The notes under the pieces: model-generated
The model's input: only the letters and a program-made list of their open reading frames with translations
The model's database searches: none
What the model was told of the DNA's origin: nothing
Shown here: positions 47,897 to 58,126 of the stretch, in pieces
Layout of the letters: each line of letters begins with the position of its first letter
How positions within the stretch are numbered: position 1 is the stretch's first letter
Origin: Borrelia hispanica CRI
GTDB taxonomy: Bacteria; Spirochaetota; Spirochaetia; Borreliales; Borreliaceae
Direction of reading: 5' to 3'
Length of the DNA: 64,000 bases
Assembly (NCBI RefSeq): GCF_000500065.1
Contig: NZ_AYOU01000164.1
Location: 1-64,000, forward strand
Made by a program: the position numbers and the translations under genes

Positions 47897-49654
47897 ATGA
47901 AAAAGTTGCCCGAAATTTTTTATCTGAATGATAAAGAAGTGGATATTTTAATTTCCCAAATAGGAATTTCTTCAGATACGCAAAAAATGATTTTACGAGT
48001 TATTTTGGAATGTAAAAACAATGTTATAGCTTATTCTAAGTTTGTTGAAGATTATTCTGTTAAAATACGCTCTCTTAAGGGAGAATTGGATTTTTTATTT
48101 CGTAAACTTTATGAAGTTAAGAGAGGAATCATTGTTAATCAGGTTACATCTAATGGGGAATTGTTACCTGCTAAAATAATAATAACAGATGAGAATAGTA
48201 GTGATTTTTATTATTATGCTATTGAAGATTTGTTTTTAAAGCATTATGTGGGAATAGAATTTTTTAGTAATTTGCTTACGATTAAAAATATAGATAAAAA
48301 TTTGTTAGCTTTTGAGAGAGAATTTGTTGTTCTTAGAAATGAAGATATTAATTTTAAATATTTTCAAGAAAATGCTTCATTAAATAAGATATTGATACTA
48401 GATTCTTTGATCATTCCTTCAAGACAAGCATTGTATTTTGTTGAATTTATGAAAAAAATTTTATTTAGAACAGCTTCTAACAGAGTAGTTAAAGATGTTT
48501 TTATTAGAGCTAGAAATTTGAAGATTAGTGAGTATGATCGAATTTTAGATGAGGGTGTTAATGGTGTTGGAGTTGCTTATAATCTTCTTTTGGGTATTTT
48601 AGAAAATAAAGAGGAGATTTTAAATAAGAAAGGCGTTAATATTTCTAAACATTATTTTACCTTTTTAGAGGTATTAAGTATTTATATTGCTAATGAAAAA
48701 AAATTAGAAGAACTTAAAAATTTAGAAAATATTAAAATTGATGAAACTTTAAAATCGATTGAAAAAGCAATAGAGTTTAAAGCCGGATTTATTAATATAG
48801 AGGAATTTAAAAGTATTCTTCAAGAGCATGCTGATGAATTATCTGATGCTGAACGTTTTTTTAATATAGCTAATGGATACTTTTTTGAATCCAATATTAA
48901 GGGTTCTTTGCCTAGAATATTTAATATTAAACGTGATATGTATTTATATAAGTCATGTGCTTATTCTATCTTTTTAAAAGAATTTGATCAAATTGTAATT
49001 GATGTTAAAGATAAATTGAGAAATGAATTTACAAAGATGCTTAATAATGGTAAAAATTCTTCTGTTATTTTTACAGAAGAGGGTCTTGAGAAGATGTTAT
49101 CTGAATTTATTGCTAATTATGATTTAAATGATTATTGCTTAAAAAATAAAGTTGCATTTCTTGATTTTATTGTATCTCATTATAGGCGAGTTGCTAAAAC
49201 TCAAAATATACAGACTCAAATTAAGGATATAATAAAAAATGAAGCCGCTAAATATTTTAAGAATAGTAATACATTCTTGCCACTTTATAAAATTTATAAA
49301 ATTGATTTGTCTAGTATTTTAGATTTTGCTTATAAAGATTTATCCTTGTTAAGGAGAATTGTGTTATTTTTGACTGGAAAATATCAAAGCTATAAAGAAG
49401 CTTTATCTAGATTAAATTCTAAGGTGATACTTAATAATCATGTTGGAGGACTTTTTGATCCAAATGAAAGAGTAAAAAGACAGCTAGATAAGAGGCGCAA
49501 ACAAAGAGAGGAGATAAAAGAACAGATTAGAAATTCCTATTCCAAAAAAGGTAAAGGAACCTCTAATAAAGGACAGACAGTAAGTAGAGTTTATAGTAAA
49601 AGTGAACAGGACGAAGCTTGGTTAAAATTTGAAGATAAATTGAATAAAAAATGA
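47897..49654 (+). CDS. Hypothetical protein, 585 aa
   Basis: No family recognised. There is no signal peptide or membrane segment. It is mostly helical and charged, and ends in a basic Lys/Arg/Gln-rich tail (about 535-585, RVKRQLDKRRKQREEIKEQI) that could bind nucleic acid or an acidic surface. AGGAG lies upstream of ATG 47897. By position it matches an uncharacterised gene conserved in Borrelia. It converges on the small 55-aa gene. Confidence 0.85.
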   Translation: MKKLPEIFYLNDKEVDILISQIGISSDTQKMILRVILECKNNVIAYSKFVEDYSVKIRSLKGELDFLFRKLYEVKRGIIVNQVTSNGELLPAKIIITDENSSDFYYYAIEDLFLKHYVGIEFFSNLLTIKNIDKNLLAFEREFVVLRNEDINFKYFQENASLNKILILDSLIIPSRQALYFVEFMKKILFRTASNRVVKDVFIRARNLKISEYDRILDEGVNGVGVAYNLLLGILENKEEILNKKGVNISKHYFTFLEVLSIYIANEKKLEELKNLENIKIDETLKSIEKAIEFKAGFINIEEFKSILQEHADELSDAERFFNIANGYFFESNIKGSLPRIFNIKRDMYLYKSCAYSIFLKEFDQIVIDVKDKLRNEFTKMLNNGKNSSVIFTEEGLEKMLSEFIANYDLNDYCLKNKVAFLDFIVSHYRRVAKTQNIQTQIKDIIKNEAAKYFKNSNTFLPLYKIYKIDLSSILDFAYKDLSLLRRIVLFLTGKYQSYKEALSRLNSKVILNNHVGGLFDPNERVKRQLDKRRKQREEIKEQIRNSYSKKGKGTSNKGQTVSRVYSKSEQDEAWLKFEDKLNKK

Positions 49655-49658
49655 TTAT

Positions 49659-49826
49659 TTAAAATAAATCTTTAGGTCTTCTTGCTGTATTTTTTGAAGT
49701 TTGGCATTCTGCATAGTGCTTTATTTTACCATTTTCAAATTTAGATTTCATTATAATTTTTCCGCCCCATCTACTTAATAATTCTTTAGAACCACTTCTT
49801 TGTGCATTTTTGGAAATTTTTGCCAT
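49659..49826 (-). CDS. Small basic protein, 55 aa
   Basis: A short minus-strand gene from ATG 49826 to TAA 49659-49661. It begins AKISKNAQRSGSKELLSRWG, continues GKIIMKSKFENGKIKHYAEC, and ends TSKNTARRPKDLF. A good Shine-Dalgarno (GAGGTG) lies 6 nt before the ATG. It is basic, with one Cys. It lies between the convergent 585-aa gene (4 bp) and the secreted repeat protein, and I believe an unnamed small gene occupies this position in Lyme Borrelia. Function unknown. Confidence 0.75.
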   Translation of the reverse strand: MAKISKNAQRSGSKELLSRWGGKIIMKSKFENGKIKHYAECQTSKNTARRPKDLF

Positions 49827-49899
49827 ATTAACACCTCATTGTATTAGTTTATTGTATAATAAATCTATCAAAATAAGGTTAATTTATCAAGGAATGGTT

Positions 49900-51495
49900 A
49901 TGTTTTTGATAATGTTTTTTGTAGTTTATACTCTTTTTTCAGAAGAAATTTATTATAAATTTGTTGATTATGATGTTGATTATAAAATAATTGGAAAATA
50001 TGAAATTAATAAGGAAGATGCTGAAGAGGAGTATGGGTATAGATTTACTTATAATGATGGCAAACTTGTAGTTATTGATTATATTGGAAAGCTTAGTATT
50101 TTAATGCCTTCTTTTTTTGGTACAAATCAGGTAAAAATAGAACATTTTAAAGATATAGAGAGAAGATTGTTTTTAAATAGAGGCTTTGCTGCTAAAAATT
50201 TGAAAGATGTTTATGTTGAACAAATAGAATATTTATCAAATGGTAGACCCAAGAGTATTTTTAATTATAATAAGTCTGATGAAATTATAAGAGATAAGTA
50301 TGGAGTTGCTTATTATCATTTTGTTTATAATGATGATGGTAGTTTTTATGTTTATAGGTTTAGTGAGGTTGGTTTTCAAATTAAGGATTTAAATGATGTT
50401 TATTATACTAAAATTATTTATGAGAATTCTAATCGTACAAAAACAGTTTTATATTATGATGGTAATAATTATAATATAAAGGCTAAGAATGGGATTTATG
50501 GTTTTAAATTGACTTATGATAGTGAACATAATATTGTTAAAGAAGAATACTTAGATGAAGGGTTTTCTCTATCTTCAAATCCTTTTTCTGTTGCAGTAAA
50601 GACATATCGTTATGATTCAAGTGGTAATCTTATTGAAGTTGTAAATTATGATGTTAAGAATAATTTAACCCCTGATGAGAATAATGTGGCAATATATAGG
50701 TATGATTATAATTTAAAAGAAAAAGATTATTGTTGTAGAGAATATAATTATGATGCTAATAATAATTTGACCGTTAGTCAAAATGGTTATGCCATGAGGA
50801 AAATCATTTTTTATATACAAAATAATGAAAAGAGAATAATAAATTATAGTAATAAGATAAATAAGAATTATGATAGTGCTGTTCCTGTTAGTTATGAGGA
50901 AAAATATGAGATAATGGATAATTTTAAAGGTATTGCGGTTTATAGTTATAAATATGATAATAAATTTTATTTAATAGAGAGACTTTTTTTTGATAAAAAT
51001 TTCAATTTAGTTAGTGATTCTAATGGTGTTATGATTTATAAATATGCTTATAATGAAGATGGACTTCTTGAATCTCAAGAACATTATGGAGATTTTGATA
51101 ATCCTATAAGTGATATTGTGGGTGTTTTTAGATACAAGTTTTTGTATGATATTAATGGCAATGTCATATTGAAGAGTAATTATTCTAAAAATGGGACTTT
51201 AGTTGCAGATGAAAATGCTGTTTTTGAATATGCTTATGAGTATGATAAACAAAATCGGCTAATTAGTCAGAAAAATTTTGGTAATTTAGGTCAATTGCAA
51301 GATGATATTTATGGTGTTAGCATGTATAAGTATGAATATAATAAATTTGGTAAAATTTCGAAAAAAACAAATCATGGTCCAGATTTAAGATTGAGAGATA
51401 ATATTGGGGGTATTTCAATTTATAAATGGATATATAATAGTAAAGGTGATTTAATTGATTTTCAAAAATTTGATTCTTTAGGTAATTTAATATAA
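49900..51495 (+). CDS. Secreted protein with 32-residue YD-like repeats
   Basis: The start at ATG 49900, 6 nt after AAGGA, gives a signal peptide (MFLIMFFVVYTLFSEE); in-frame starts at 49810 and 49894 are worse placed. The rest is a repeat of about 32 residues with the pattern G-V-x-x-Y-x-Y-x-Y-D-x-x-G-x-L-I, for example GVFRYKFLYDINGNVILKSN and GVSMYKYEYNKFGKISKKTN. The repeats are clearest from about residue 350 to the end and degenerate before that. This resembles RHS/YD repeats in spacing of Tyr and Gly. It has 531 aa. It is probably periplasmic or on the surface. The 3' end overlaps alr by 9 bp. Confidence 0.82.
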   Translation: MFLIMFFVVYTLFSEEIYYKFVDYDVDYKIIGKYEINKEDAEEEYGYRFTYNDGKLVVIDYIGKLSILMPSFFGTNQVKIEHFKDIERRLFLNRGFAAKNLKDVYVEQIEYLSNGRPKSIFNYNKSDEIIRDKYGVAYYHFVYNDDGSFYVYRFSEVGFQIKDLNDVYYTKIIYENSNRTKTVLYYDGNNYNIKAKNGIYGFKLTYDSEHNIVKEEYLDEGFSLSSNPFSVAVKTYRYDSSGNLIEVVNYDVKNNLTPDENNVAIYRYDYNLKEKDYCCREYNYDANNNLTVSQNGYAMRKIIFYIQNNEKRIINYSNKINKNYDSAVPVSYEEKYEIMDNFKGIAVYSYKYDNKFYLIERLFFDKNFNLVSDSNGVMIYKYAYNEDGLLESQEHYGDFDNPISDIVGVFRYKFLYDINGNVILKSNYSKNGTLVADENAVFEYAYEYDKQNRLISQKNFGNLGQLQDDIYGVSMYKYEYNKFGKISKKTNHGPDLRLRDNIGGISIYKWIYNSKGDLIDFQKFDSLGNLI

Positions 51496-52599
51496 GTATT
51501 TTTTTTTCTCATTTTTTCCAATAGAACAAAGTAGTTCATATGTACTTCTGCCAGATTCTTTACTAAGTATATCTAAGCTTAATCTTTCAGAAACTATTTC
51601 TACTTCGTCTCCTATATTGATTTTTAGATCTTTAGGTATTTCTATGATAGAAATGTTCATACATATTTTCCCTCTAATAAAACATTTTTTATCTTTTATT
51701 ATGCAATAAAAATTTTTAGATGTATTTTGTGGGATTCCATCAAAGTATCCAACTGGTATCAGTCCAATTTGCATATCTTCTTTTGCTTTAAAGAGACCAG
51801 AATACGATATTTGGTCTCCTTTTTTGATATTTTTAATAAATATTATTTTTGAGTATAAATTTAGTACAGGCTTTAGTTTTAAGTTATTGTTTTGGTTGTT
51901 TGGATTTGGATGATATCCATATAAAATAAGGCCTGGCCTTATCATATTAAATTTTTCACTTATTTTATAGCTTGTTATGTGTCCTGAGTTGGAAATGTGA
52001 ATAAATTTTGGATTTATATTTTTATTTTTAAGTTCATTTATGAGATAATCAAATTTTTTGCTTTGTGTTTGCGTAATTTTTGTGTTTTCTGTTGTTGGTA
52101 AATGTGTGCAAATTCCTTCAAATTCGACCAATTTTGAATCTTGGATTTTAGTTGCTAGATTTAAAGCATTTTCTGTTTTGATTCCATATCTGTTCATTCC
52201 TACATCCACTTTTAAATGAACTTTGATTTTCTTATTTTGCCTTTTACATTCTTTTTCTATTAATGATAAGTATTGAGAGTCAGCAACAAAAGGTGTAATT
52301 TCAAAATTTACCAGATTTTTTATTGCATTTTTATTTATATTATTGATATAGAGTAGTATGTTTGAATTTTTATCGATTTTCCGAAGTTTTATAGCGTCAT
52401 ATATTGAAAAAAGACCAAAATAATTTATATCTTTTTCTTTGAAAAATTTAAATGTTTGAATAAGTCCATGTCCGTAAGCATCTGCTTTTAGTGTTGCTAC
52501 TAATTCTTTTTTGTGAACATGGCTTTTAATTGTAATTAAATTATGTTCTAAATTTTTAAAATTTATTATTATTTCTTTATATTTTGTCATTTTGTACAT
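51487..52599 (-). CDS. alr: Alanine racemase
   Basis: A PLP enzyme that converts L-Ala to D-Ala for the cell wall. The PLP lysine lies in LVATLKADAYGHGL (residues about 29-42). MIRPGLILYGYHP binds the cofactor phosphate region. The catalytic Tyr is in ISYSGLFKAKEDM, and GKICMNISIIEIP matches the conserved C-terminal loop. It has 370 aa; ATG 52590 is an alternative start three codons in. It is last in a minus-strand group of four genes that begins beside secA. ddl uses its product. Confidence 0.94.
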   Translation of the reverse strand: MYKMTKYKEIIINFKNLEHNLITIKSHVHKKELVATLKADAYGHGLIQTFKFFKEKDINYFGLFSIYDAIKLRKIDKNSNILLYINNINKNAIKNLVNFEITPFVADSQYLSLIEKECKRQNKKIKVHLKVDVGMNRYGIKTENALNLATKIQDSKLVEFEGICTHLPTTENTKITQTQSKKFDYLINELKNKNINPKFIHISNSGHITSYKISEKFNMIRPGLILYGYHPNPNNQNNNLKLKPVLNLYSKIIFIKNIKKGDQISYSGLFKAKEDMQIGLIPVGYFDGIPQNTSKNFYCIIKDKKCFIRGKICMNISIIEIPKDLKINIGDEVEIVSERLSLDILSKESGRSTYELLCSIGKNEKKKYLY

Positions 52600-52692
52600 T
52601 ATATTAAATATCTACAAAATTTACATTTATACTTTGGAATTTATTTAAATTGTTTGATTGATGTAAAGCATTGTATATTACCTTTGTTAGGT

Positions 52693-53109
52693 TTAAAGAA
52701 AAGGAATCCTTGGTGCAAAAAAATGAATTATTCCGATAATTAATGCTAGTATTCCTATCAATTTTTTATTGCTTTCAACTAATGATTGGAATTTTCCATA
52801 TTCTTTGTTGTTTTGAAGAGTTATAGGCATCTTCTGATTTAAAAATAAGATGAAACCAATAAGAAATAAACTGATGGCAGGAAATAAATTTCCAATTATT
52901 GGTAAATCATAGGGGATAATTATTTCCAATATACTTACTGCTATAAAAATTGTACCAAAAATACTTCTTGTAGCTTTATTATTGTTAATTGCATTGACAA
53001 ATTCGTCAAAGATAATTAAACACTTAAGCTTGTCTCTTAAAGTTGGAAATGCTAGTACTATTCCTCCTAAAATATTAAGTAAAACAGATATAAAATATAT
53101 TTGTAACAT
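52693..53109 (-). CDS. Small integral membrane protein, 138 aa
   Basis: Four hydrophobic segments: IYFISVLLNILGGIVLAF, FGTIFIAVSILEIIIPY, LFPAISLFLIGFILFLN and LIGILALIIGIIHFFA. No family recognised and no charged catalytic motif. It starts 3 bp after the stop of the 141-aa gene, so it is probably in an operon with it and the lipoprotein upstream. Confidence 0.82.
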   Translation of the reverse strand: MLQIYFISVLLNILGGIVLAFPTLRDKLKCLIIFDEFVNAINNNKATRSIFGTIFIAVSILEIIIPYDLPIIGNLFPAISLFLIGFILFLNQKMPITLQNNKEYGKFQSLVESNKKLIGILALIIGIIHFFAPRIPFL

Positions 53110-53112
53110 CTC

Positions 53113-53538
53113 TTATCCTCCAAGATCTAATCTTTTATTAAAATATGCCTTGTAGCCCTTTTGAGTTATTAGCATTATATTTAACAAACTTTCATTCTTA
53201 TATGCAACATTAGTATATAACGTATAGTTAATCTTGTCTATGTAAATCATATTATTTTCAATAAGTTTATTATCTAAGTATAATTCTATATTGGCTTTAC
53301 CAAAATATTTGATGTCATTATTTTGTATATTAATTTTAAGATATAAATTTTTATTTTTTATTTTATGTTCTATTGTAATTTTAAGATTATGTTTATTTTC
53401 TATTTTTTGTAATTTGGGAATTATTATGACCTTAGTAGTAATTAATATGATTACAGAAATTATTCCAAGCATTAGTTTTTTTTTAAGGAGTTTTTTATTT
53501 TTTTCTTCTGTTTTGTATTCACAATTGTTATTTTTCAT
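53113..53538 (-). CDS. Single-pass envelope protein, 141 aa
   Basis: A basic N-terminus and one membrane segment (LMLGIISVIILITTKVIIIP, residues about 22-41) are followed by a beta-rich domain of about 95 residues (HNLKITIEHKIKNKNLYLKI; KANIELYLDNKLIENN), probably periplasmic. No family recognised. It lies between the lipoprotein gene (32 bp) and the four-segment membrane protein (3 bp). Confidence 0.8.
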   Translation of the reverse strand: MKNNNCEYKTEEKNKKLLKKKLMLGIISVIILITTKVIIIPKLQKIENKHNLKITIEHKIKNKNLYLKINIQNNDIKYFGKANIELYLDNKLIENNMIYIDKINYTLYTNVAYKNESLLNIMLITQKGYKAYFNKRLDLGG

Positions 53539-53570
53539 ATATTTTGATAATAAATTGATAATAAATTATT

Positions 53571-54704
53571 TTATAATTTAAGTAATGTATTTAAATTCCA
53601 CCAATAGACACTAACCCCGCTTTTCTCTGCATAAAGTATACTAAGTATTCCGTCTTTTGATAGACTTTCAGCAAGAAATTTAAGATTAGGTGGTTCAATT
53701 AGTATCATTTGTTCTTTTATTTTTCCTCTATTGTCTAATTTCCATATTAAAATATTAGACAGATTTTTCATATTAGTAGATGCTATTATTTTATTTTTTT
53801 GAATTCCAATGATATTGATAAAACTTTCTTGTTGATCATCTAATAAATTTTGCGGTAGCGTAATTTTGTTTTTTATTTCAAATTCTTTATTTTTATTTAA
53901 GCTCATTGTATAAAAGTGTTGATTTTTGATTCTGACCCCTAAATCATTAATGTTTTCATTTGTTCTAATGTTTTCATAGTATGTTGTCTTTGCATAAATA
54001 ATTTTCTTATTGACTTCAAAAAATATTTTGTCTATTGATATATTATATTTTTTTTTCTCTTCTTCTGGTATTTGTAATATGTTTGTATTTATATATATCT
54101 TATAAAGAGGTGAGAGATCTTGATCGTAAGAATATATTATGTAACCTTCGTGATATATGGTTATTATTGCTATGTTATTTCCATCATCGATATTAATATC
54201 ACAAACTTCTGGAAATGGCGTTCCATTATGTCCTTCTTGTCCCAGTATTGCTACAGATGAATCTTTATTTAAAATAAAGATTTGTGTAGAATATGCTATG
54301 TTTTCTTTTTCATCGAATTTAGATTTTGTATTGTCTATTTTATCTGATACTATAATAAAGTCTTTTGATGGATAGATAGCCTGAATATTTTCAAAGTTTA
54401 CTTTTTTTATTTTCAGGTTGTCATTTGTTTTAAATATACCATTTTGGTAAGTTTGAATTAATTTTCCATAAGATGTAAAAATCATGAGCTTGTTTGCTTT
54501 TGTCTCTACAATATATACAAGACCGTTGTATGTTTTAATATCAAAGCTTGAATTTGTAAATTTGTTTGTAAGTGGTGTTATTTCTCCAGGTAATGTTCCA
54601 AATGGTATTTTAAATTGTTGTTCTCCAAGTTCGTTTAAAGTTTTAATGTTACATGATATAATTATAAAAAATATATTTAAATGAATTTTATAAAACTTTT
54701 TCAT
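53571..54704 (-). CDS. Putative lipoprotein, beta-propeller-like, 377 aa
   Basis: The N-terminus KKFYKIHLNIFFIIISC is a lipoprotein signal ending in Ile-Ile-Ser-Cys. The mature part alternates short strands in a way that recalls NHL or six/seven-bladed propellers: FGTLPGEITPL, then TYNGLVYIVETKANKLMIFT, SYGKLIQTYQNG. No enzyme motif is seen. It heads a four-gene minus-strand group and is divergent from secA. The propeller assignment is inference. Confidence 0.82.
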   Translation of the reverse strand: MKKFYKIHLNIFFIIISCNIKTLNELGEQQFKIPFGTLPGEITPLTNKFTNSSFDIKTYNGLVYIVETKANKLMIFTSYGKLIQTYQNGIFKTNDNLKIKKVNFENIQAIYPSKDFIIVSDKIDNTKSKFDEKENIAYSTQIFILNKDSSVAILGQEGHNGTPFPEVCDINIDDGNNIAIITIYHEGYIIYSYDQDLSPLYKIYINTNILQIPEEEKKKYNISIDKIFFEVNKKIIYAKTTYYENIRTNENINDLGVRIKNQHFYTMSLNKNKEFEIKNKITLPQNLLDDQQESFINIIGIQKNKIIASTNMKNLSNILIWKLDNRGKIKEQMILIEPPNLKFLAESLSKDGILSILYAEKSGVSVYWWNLNTLLKL

Positions 54705-54767
54705 GTTTTAGATGTTATTATTTTAAATGGTTAAAAGTCAATTATTTTAGGAGTATTGATACCTAAT

Positions 54768-57464
54768 ATGTTAAGAGCGATATTTGAGGCGACTATTGGC
54801 TCAAAGAGCAAAAGGGATTTAAAAAGTTATCTTCCTGTTTTAAGAAATATTAATAAACTTGAATCTTGGACACTATCTTTGTTGGATGAGGATTTTTCAA
54901 GGGAAACAGAAAAATTCAAAAATGAACTTCAGAGTGGTAAGACTTTAGAAGATATTTTAGAGAGAGCATTTGCGCTCTCTAGGGAGGCTGCAAGAAGGCG
55001 ACTTAAAGAGAGACCTTATGATGTTCAACTGATTGCTGGTCTTGCGCTTCATCAAGGTAAAATAATAGAAATGAAGACAGGAGAAGGTAAAACTTTGTCT
55101 TCTGTTCAGGCTGCTTATCTTAATAGTTTAACGGGTGATGGTGTTATTATTGTTACGGTTAATGATTATCTTGCAGAACGTGATTCAAATTGGATGAAAC
55201 CTGTTTTTGATCTGTTGGGAGTGAGTGTTGGTGTTGTACTCTCTAATATGGATTCTTCTAGACGAAAGATAGAATATGGTAAAGATATTACCTATGTTAC
55301 GAATAATGAGCTTGGATTTGATTATTTAAGAGATAATATGTGTTTTGATTTATCTCAGAAATCTTTGAAGAATTTTAATTATTGCATTATTGATGAAATT
55401 GATTCTATTTTAATAGATGAGGCTAGAACACCTTTAATTATTTCAGGTTCAACTGAAGGTGACACTAGTGCTTATCTTACTGTTAATTCTCTTGTTCCTC
55501 TTTTAAAAGAATGTTCTAAAGATCCAAAAACAGGAGATTATCCTTTAGAGATTGATGATCTTGATGGAGATTATACAGTTGATGAAAAGGCTAAAAGAAT
55601 ATCTTTTACCGTTAATGGATTAAATAATCTTGAACGGATTTTAGTTTCAAAAGGCATAATTCAAGGGTCTATGTATGTTGACTCTAATTTTAATTATGTT
55701 CATTATATGACACAGGCATTAAAGGCACATTTATTGTTTTTAAAGGATAGGGAATACATTGTTGGAGATTTTGGTGTTGAGATTGTTGATGAATTTACAG
55801 GTCGTGTTTTAAAAGGGCGAAGATATTCAGATGGTCTACATCAAGCTATTGAAGCTAAGGAAGGTGTTAGAGTTGCAAGTGAAAATAAGACTATGGCAAC
55901 AATTACATTTCAAAATTTATTTAGGATGTTTAATAAGATTTCTGGTATGACTGGTACTGCAGATACAGAAGCGAAAGAGTTTCATAGGATATATGATCTT
56001 GATGTTGTAGTGGTACCTACTAATAAATTGGTTGCAAGAATAGATGAAGATGATATTATTTATTATACTGAGGAATTTAAGTTTAAAGCTATTACAGATG
56101 AAGTTTTTGAGGCTTATAAAAGAGGACAACCTGTTCTTGTTGGGACAGTTTCTATTGAAAAGTCTGAAACTTTATCTAATATGTTTAAAAATAGAGGCAT
56201 TAAGCATGAAGTTTTAAATGCAAAGAATCATTTTCGTGAAGCATTAATTATTGCTGAAGCAGGGGCAAAATATTCTGTTACAATTGCAACTAATATGGCT
56301 GGTCGTGGTACTGATATTAAGCTTGGAGGTAATCTTGAACATAGAGTTCGTAAAAAATTTGGGACAGAAATAAGTCTTGATGATTTACAGAAAGCTATGC
56401 AGAGCGAGAGAGAGCAGTATCTTAAAGATTATGAAGAAGTTAAATCTCTTGGCGGACTTTATGTTATTGGTAGTGAGCGTCATGAGTCTCGAAGAATAGA
56501 CAATCAGCTTAGAGGACGTGGGGGAAGACAGGGAGATCCTGGTAGATCAAGGTTTTATGTATCTCTTGAGGATGATTTGATGAGGCTTTTTGCAGGAGAT
56601 AATTTAAGATCTCTTATGGGAAAACTTGGAATGGCTACAGGTGAACCCATTGCGCATTCTTTATTAACAAAATCTTTGGTTAATGCACAAAGGCGTGTAG
56701 AGGATCGAAATTTTGAAATTAGAAAACATCTCTTGGAGTATGATGATGTCATAACGAAACATAGGGAATTTATTTATTCTCAGAGAAATTTAATTCTTGC
56801 TGATGATAATCTTAAGGAACGTATTCTTATCTCTTTAAGAGAATATCTTGATTTTTTATTTGATCAAGTGAAAGGAGAGGTGGTTACAAGTTCTGTTTTA
56901 AATGAAATAAATTCAGTTTTTGCTTATATGATGGAAAGTGTTGGTTCTGTTGAGAAAATGAGTATTGCTGATTTAAAAGATAAGTTAATGGAAGTTGCTA
57001 GGTCTAATCTAGATATCAAAGAAGAGTTGATTGGTTCTGAACTTTTAAATGAATTTTTAAAATATGAATATTTGAGAAATATTGATTCTAAATTTCAAGA
57101 GCATCTTGCAAATCTTGATTCTTTAAGAGAGTCAGTTTATCTTAGATCTTATGCTAATAAAAATCCAATTACTGAATATAAGGAAGAAGGTTTTGCAATT
57201 TTTAGTGAACTTATTAAAGATATTAAGATAGAGACTTTAAGACGAACTTTGCAGGTGAAAATTGATGTTGATTCTAGTAATTATAAAAATAAAAAACCTA
57301 AAGATGTTCATGCTACTCATAAGGAGTTTACAGGTATTGTTTCTAGGGAAAGAGATAATTCGGTGGGGGTTCAAATCGTTAGAAATACTCCTAAGATTGG
57401 TAGAAATGAACCTTGTTATTGTGGAAGTAAAAAAAAATATAAAAATTGTCATGGAAAAAATTAA
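54768..57464 (+). CDS. secA: Preprotein translocase ATPase SecA
   Basis: The motor of the Sec pathway. Walker A is [11 protein letters not shown], with [15 protein letters not shown] just before it; the DEAD-type motif is [20 protein letters not shown]. The helicase second half includes [16 protein letters not shown] and [13 protein letters not shown]. The C-terminal zinc site is [21 protein letters not shown] 54768 gives [18 protein letters not shown], the expected opening, about 898 aa; TTG 54756 is in frame but only 2 nt from AGGAG. It is divergent from the lipoprotein group. Confidence 0.96.
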   Translation: MLRAIFEATIGSKSKRDLKSYLPVLRNINKLESWTLSLLDEDFSRETEKFKNELQSGKTLEDILERAFALSREAARRRLKERPYDVQLIAGLALHQGKIIEMKTGEGKTLSSVQAAYLNSLTGDGVIIVTVNDYLAERDSNWMKPVFDLLGVSVGVVLSNMDSSRRKIEYGKDITYVTNNELGFDYLRDNMCFDLSQKSLKNFNYCIIDEIDSILIDEARTPLIISGSTEGDTSAYLTVNSLVPLLKECSKDPKTGDYPLEIDDLDGDYTVDEKAKRISFTVNGLNNLERILVSKGIIQGSMYVDSNFNYVHYMTQALKAHLLFLKDREYIVGDFGVEIVDEFTGRVLKGRRYSDGLHQAIEAKEGVRVASENKTMATITFQNLFRMFNKISGMTGTADTEAKEFHRIYDLDVVVVPTNKLVARIDEDDIIYYTEEFKFKAITDEVFEAYKRGQPVLVGTVSIEKSETLSNMFKNRGIKHEVLNAKNHFREALIIAEAGAKYSVTIATNMAGRGTDIKLGGNLEHRVRKKFGTEISLDDLQKAMQSEREQYLKDYEEVKSLGGLYVIGSERHESRRIDNQLRGRGGRQGDPGRSRFYVSLEDDLMRLFAGDNLRSLMGKLGMATGEPIAHSLLTKSLVNAQRRVEDRNFEIRKHLLEYDDVITKHREFIYSQRNLILADDNLKERILISLREYLDFLFDQVKGEVVTSSVLNEINSVFAYMMESVGSVEKMSIADLKDKLMEVARSNLDIKEELIGSELLNEFLKYEYLRNIDSKFQEHLANLDSLRESVYLRSYANKNPITEYKEEGFAIFSELIKDIKIETLRRTLQVKIDVDSSNYKNKKPKDVHATHKEFTGIVSRERDNSVGVQIVRNTPKIGRNEPCYCGSKKKYKNCHGKN

Positions 57465-57478
57465 AAAGGGGGTGTGTT

Positions 57479-58090
57479 ATGTTTAAATTACCAGAACTTG
57501 GTTATTCTTATGATGCTTTAGAGCCTTATATTGATGCTAAGACAATGGAAATTCATCATAGTAAGCATCATAATGCTTATACAGTAAATTTAAATTCTGT
57601 ACTTGAAAAGACAAAGGTAAATTGTTCTAACGATATTGAAAGTATATTAAAAAATGTTCAGCGATTTCCAATTGAATTTCAAAAAGTTGTTAAAAATAAT
57701 GCAGGTGGATATGCTAATCATAATTTGTATTTTAGGACTTTAAAACCTGGCAATAAAGATAATATTTTGAAAAATTTTGAAGAGCATGTAAATGCTACTT
57801 TTGGTAATCTTGATAATTTGAAGATGGCCTTAAAAGATTTAGCTGTTAGTATTTTTGGAAGTGGTTGGGCTTGGTTAGTTCTTTATTCAAATAGAGAGCT
57901 GCAAGTAATATCAAGACCAAATCAAGATAGTCCTTTGATGGAGGATTATAAGCCAATTTTAGGTATTGATGTTTGGGAACATGCTTATTATCTTAAATAT
58001 CAAAATAGAAGAGCCGAATATATTGATGCATTTTTTAAGACATTAAATTGGGAAGAAATTTCGCGAATTTATAATGAAATCATAGAATAA
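57479..58090 (+). CDS. sodA: Superoxide dismutase (Fe/Mn family)
   Basis: Converts superoxide to peroxide and oxygen. The start at ATG 57479, after AAGGGGGTG, gives [18 protein letters not shown], the usual opening. Metal ligands are visible: His in [15 protein letters not shown], His in [10 protein letters not shown], and Asp/His in [15 protein letters not shown]. It has 203 aa. B. burgdorferi SodA is manganese-dependent; metal choice here is inferred. It starts 14 bp after secA and is followed by a long inverted repeat. Confidence 0.95.
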   Translation: MFKLPELGYSYDALEPYIDAKTMEIHHSKHHNAYTVNLNSVLEKTKVNCSNDIESILKNVQRFPIEFQKVVKNNAGGYANHNLYFRTLKPGNKDNILKNFEEHVNATFGNLDNLKMALKDLAVSIFGSGWAWLVLYSNRELQVISRPNQDSPLMEDYKPILGIDVWEHAYYLKYQNRRAEYIDAFFKTLNWEEISRIYNEIIE

Positions 58091-58126
58091 TTATAATTTT
58101 AATAGGTAAATATTTTTATTTTTTCA

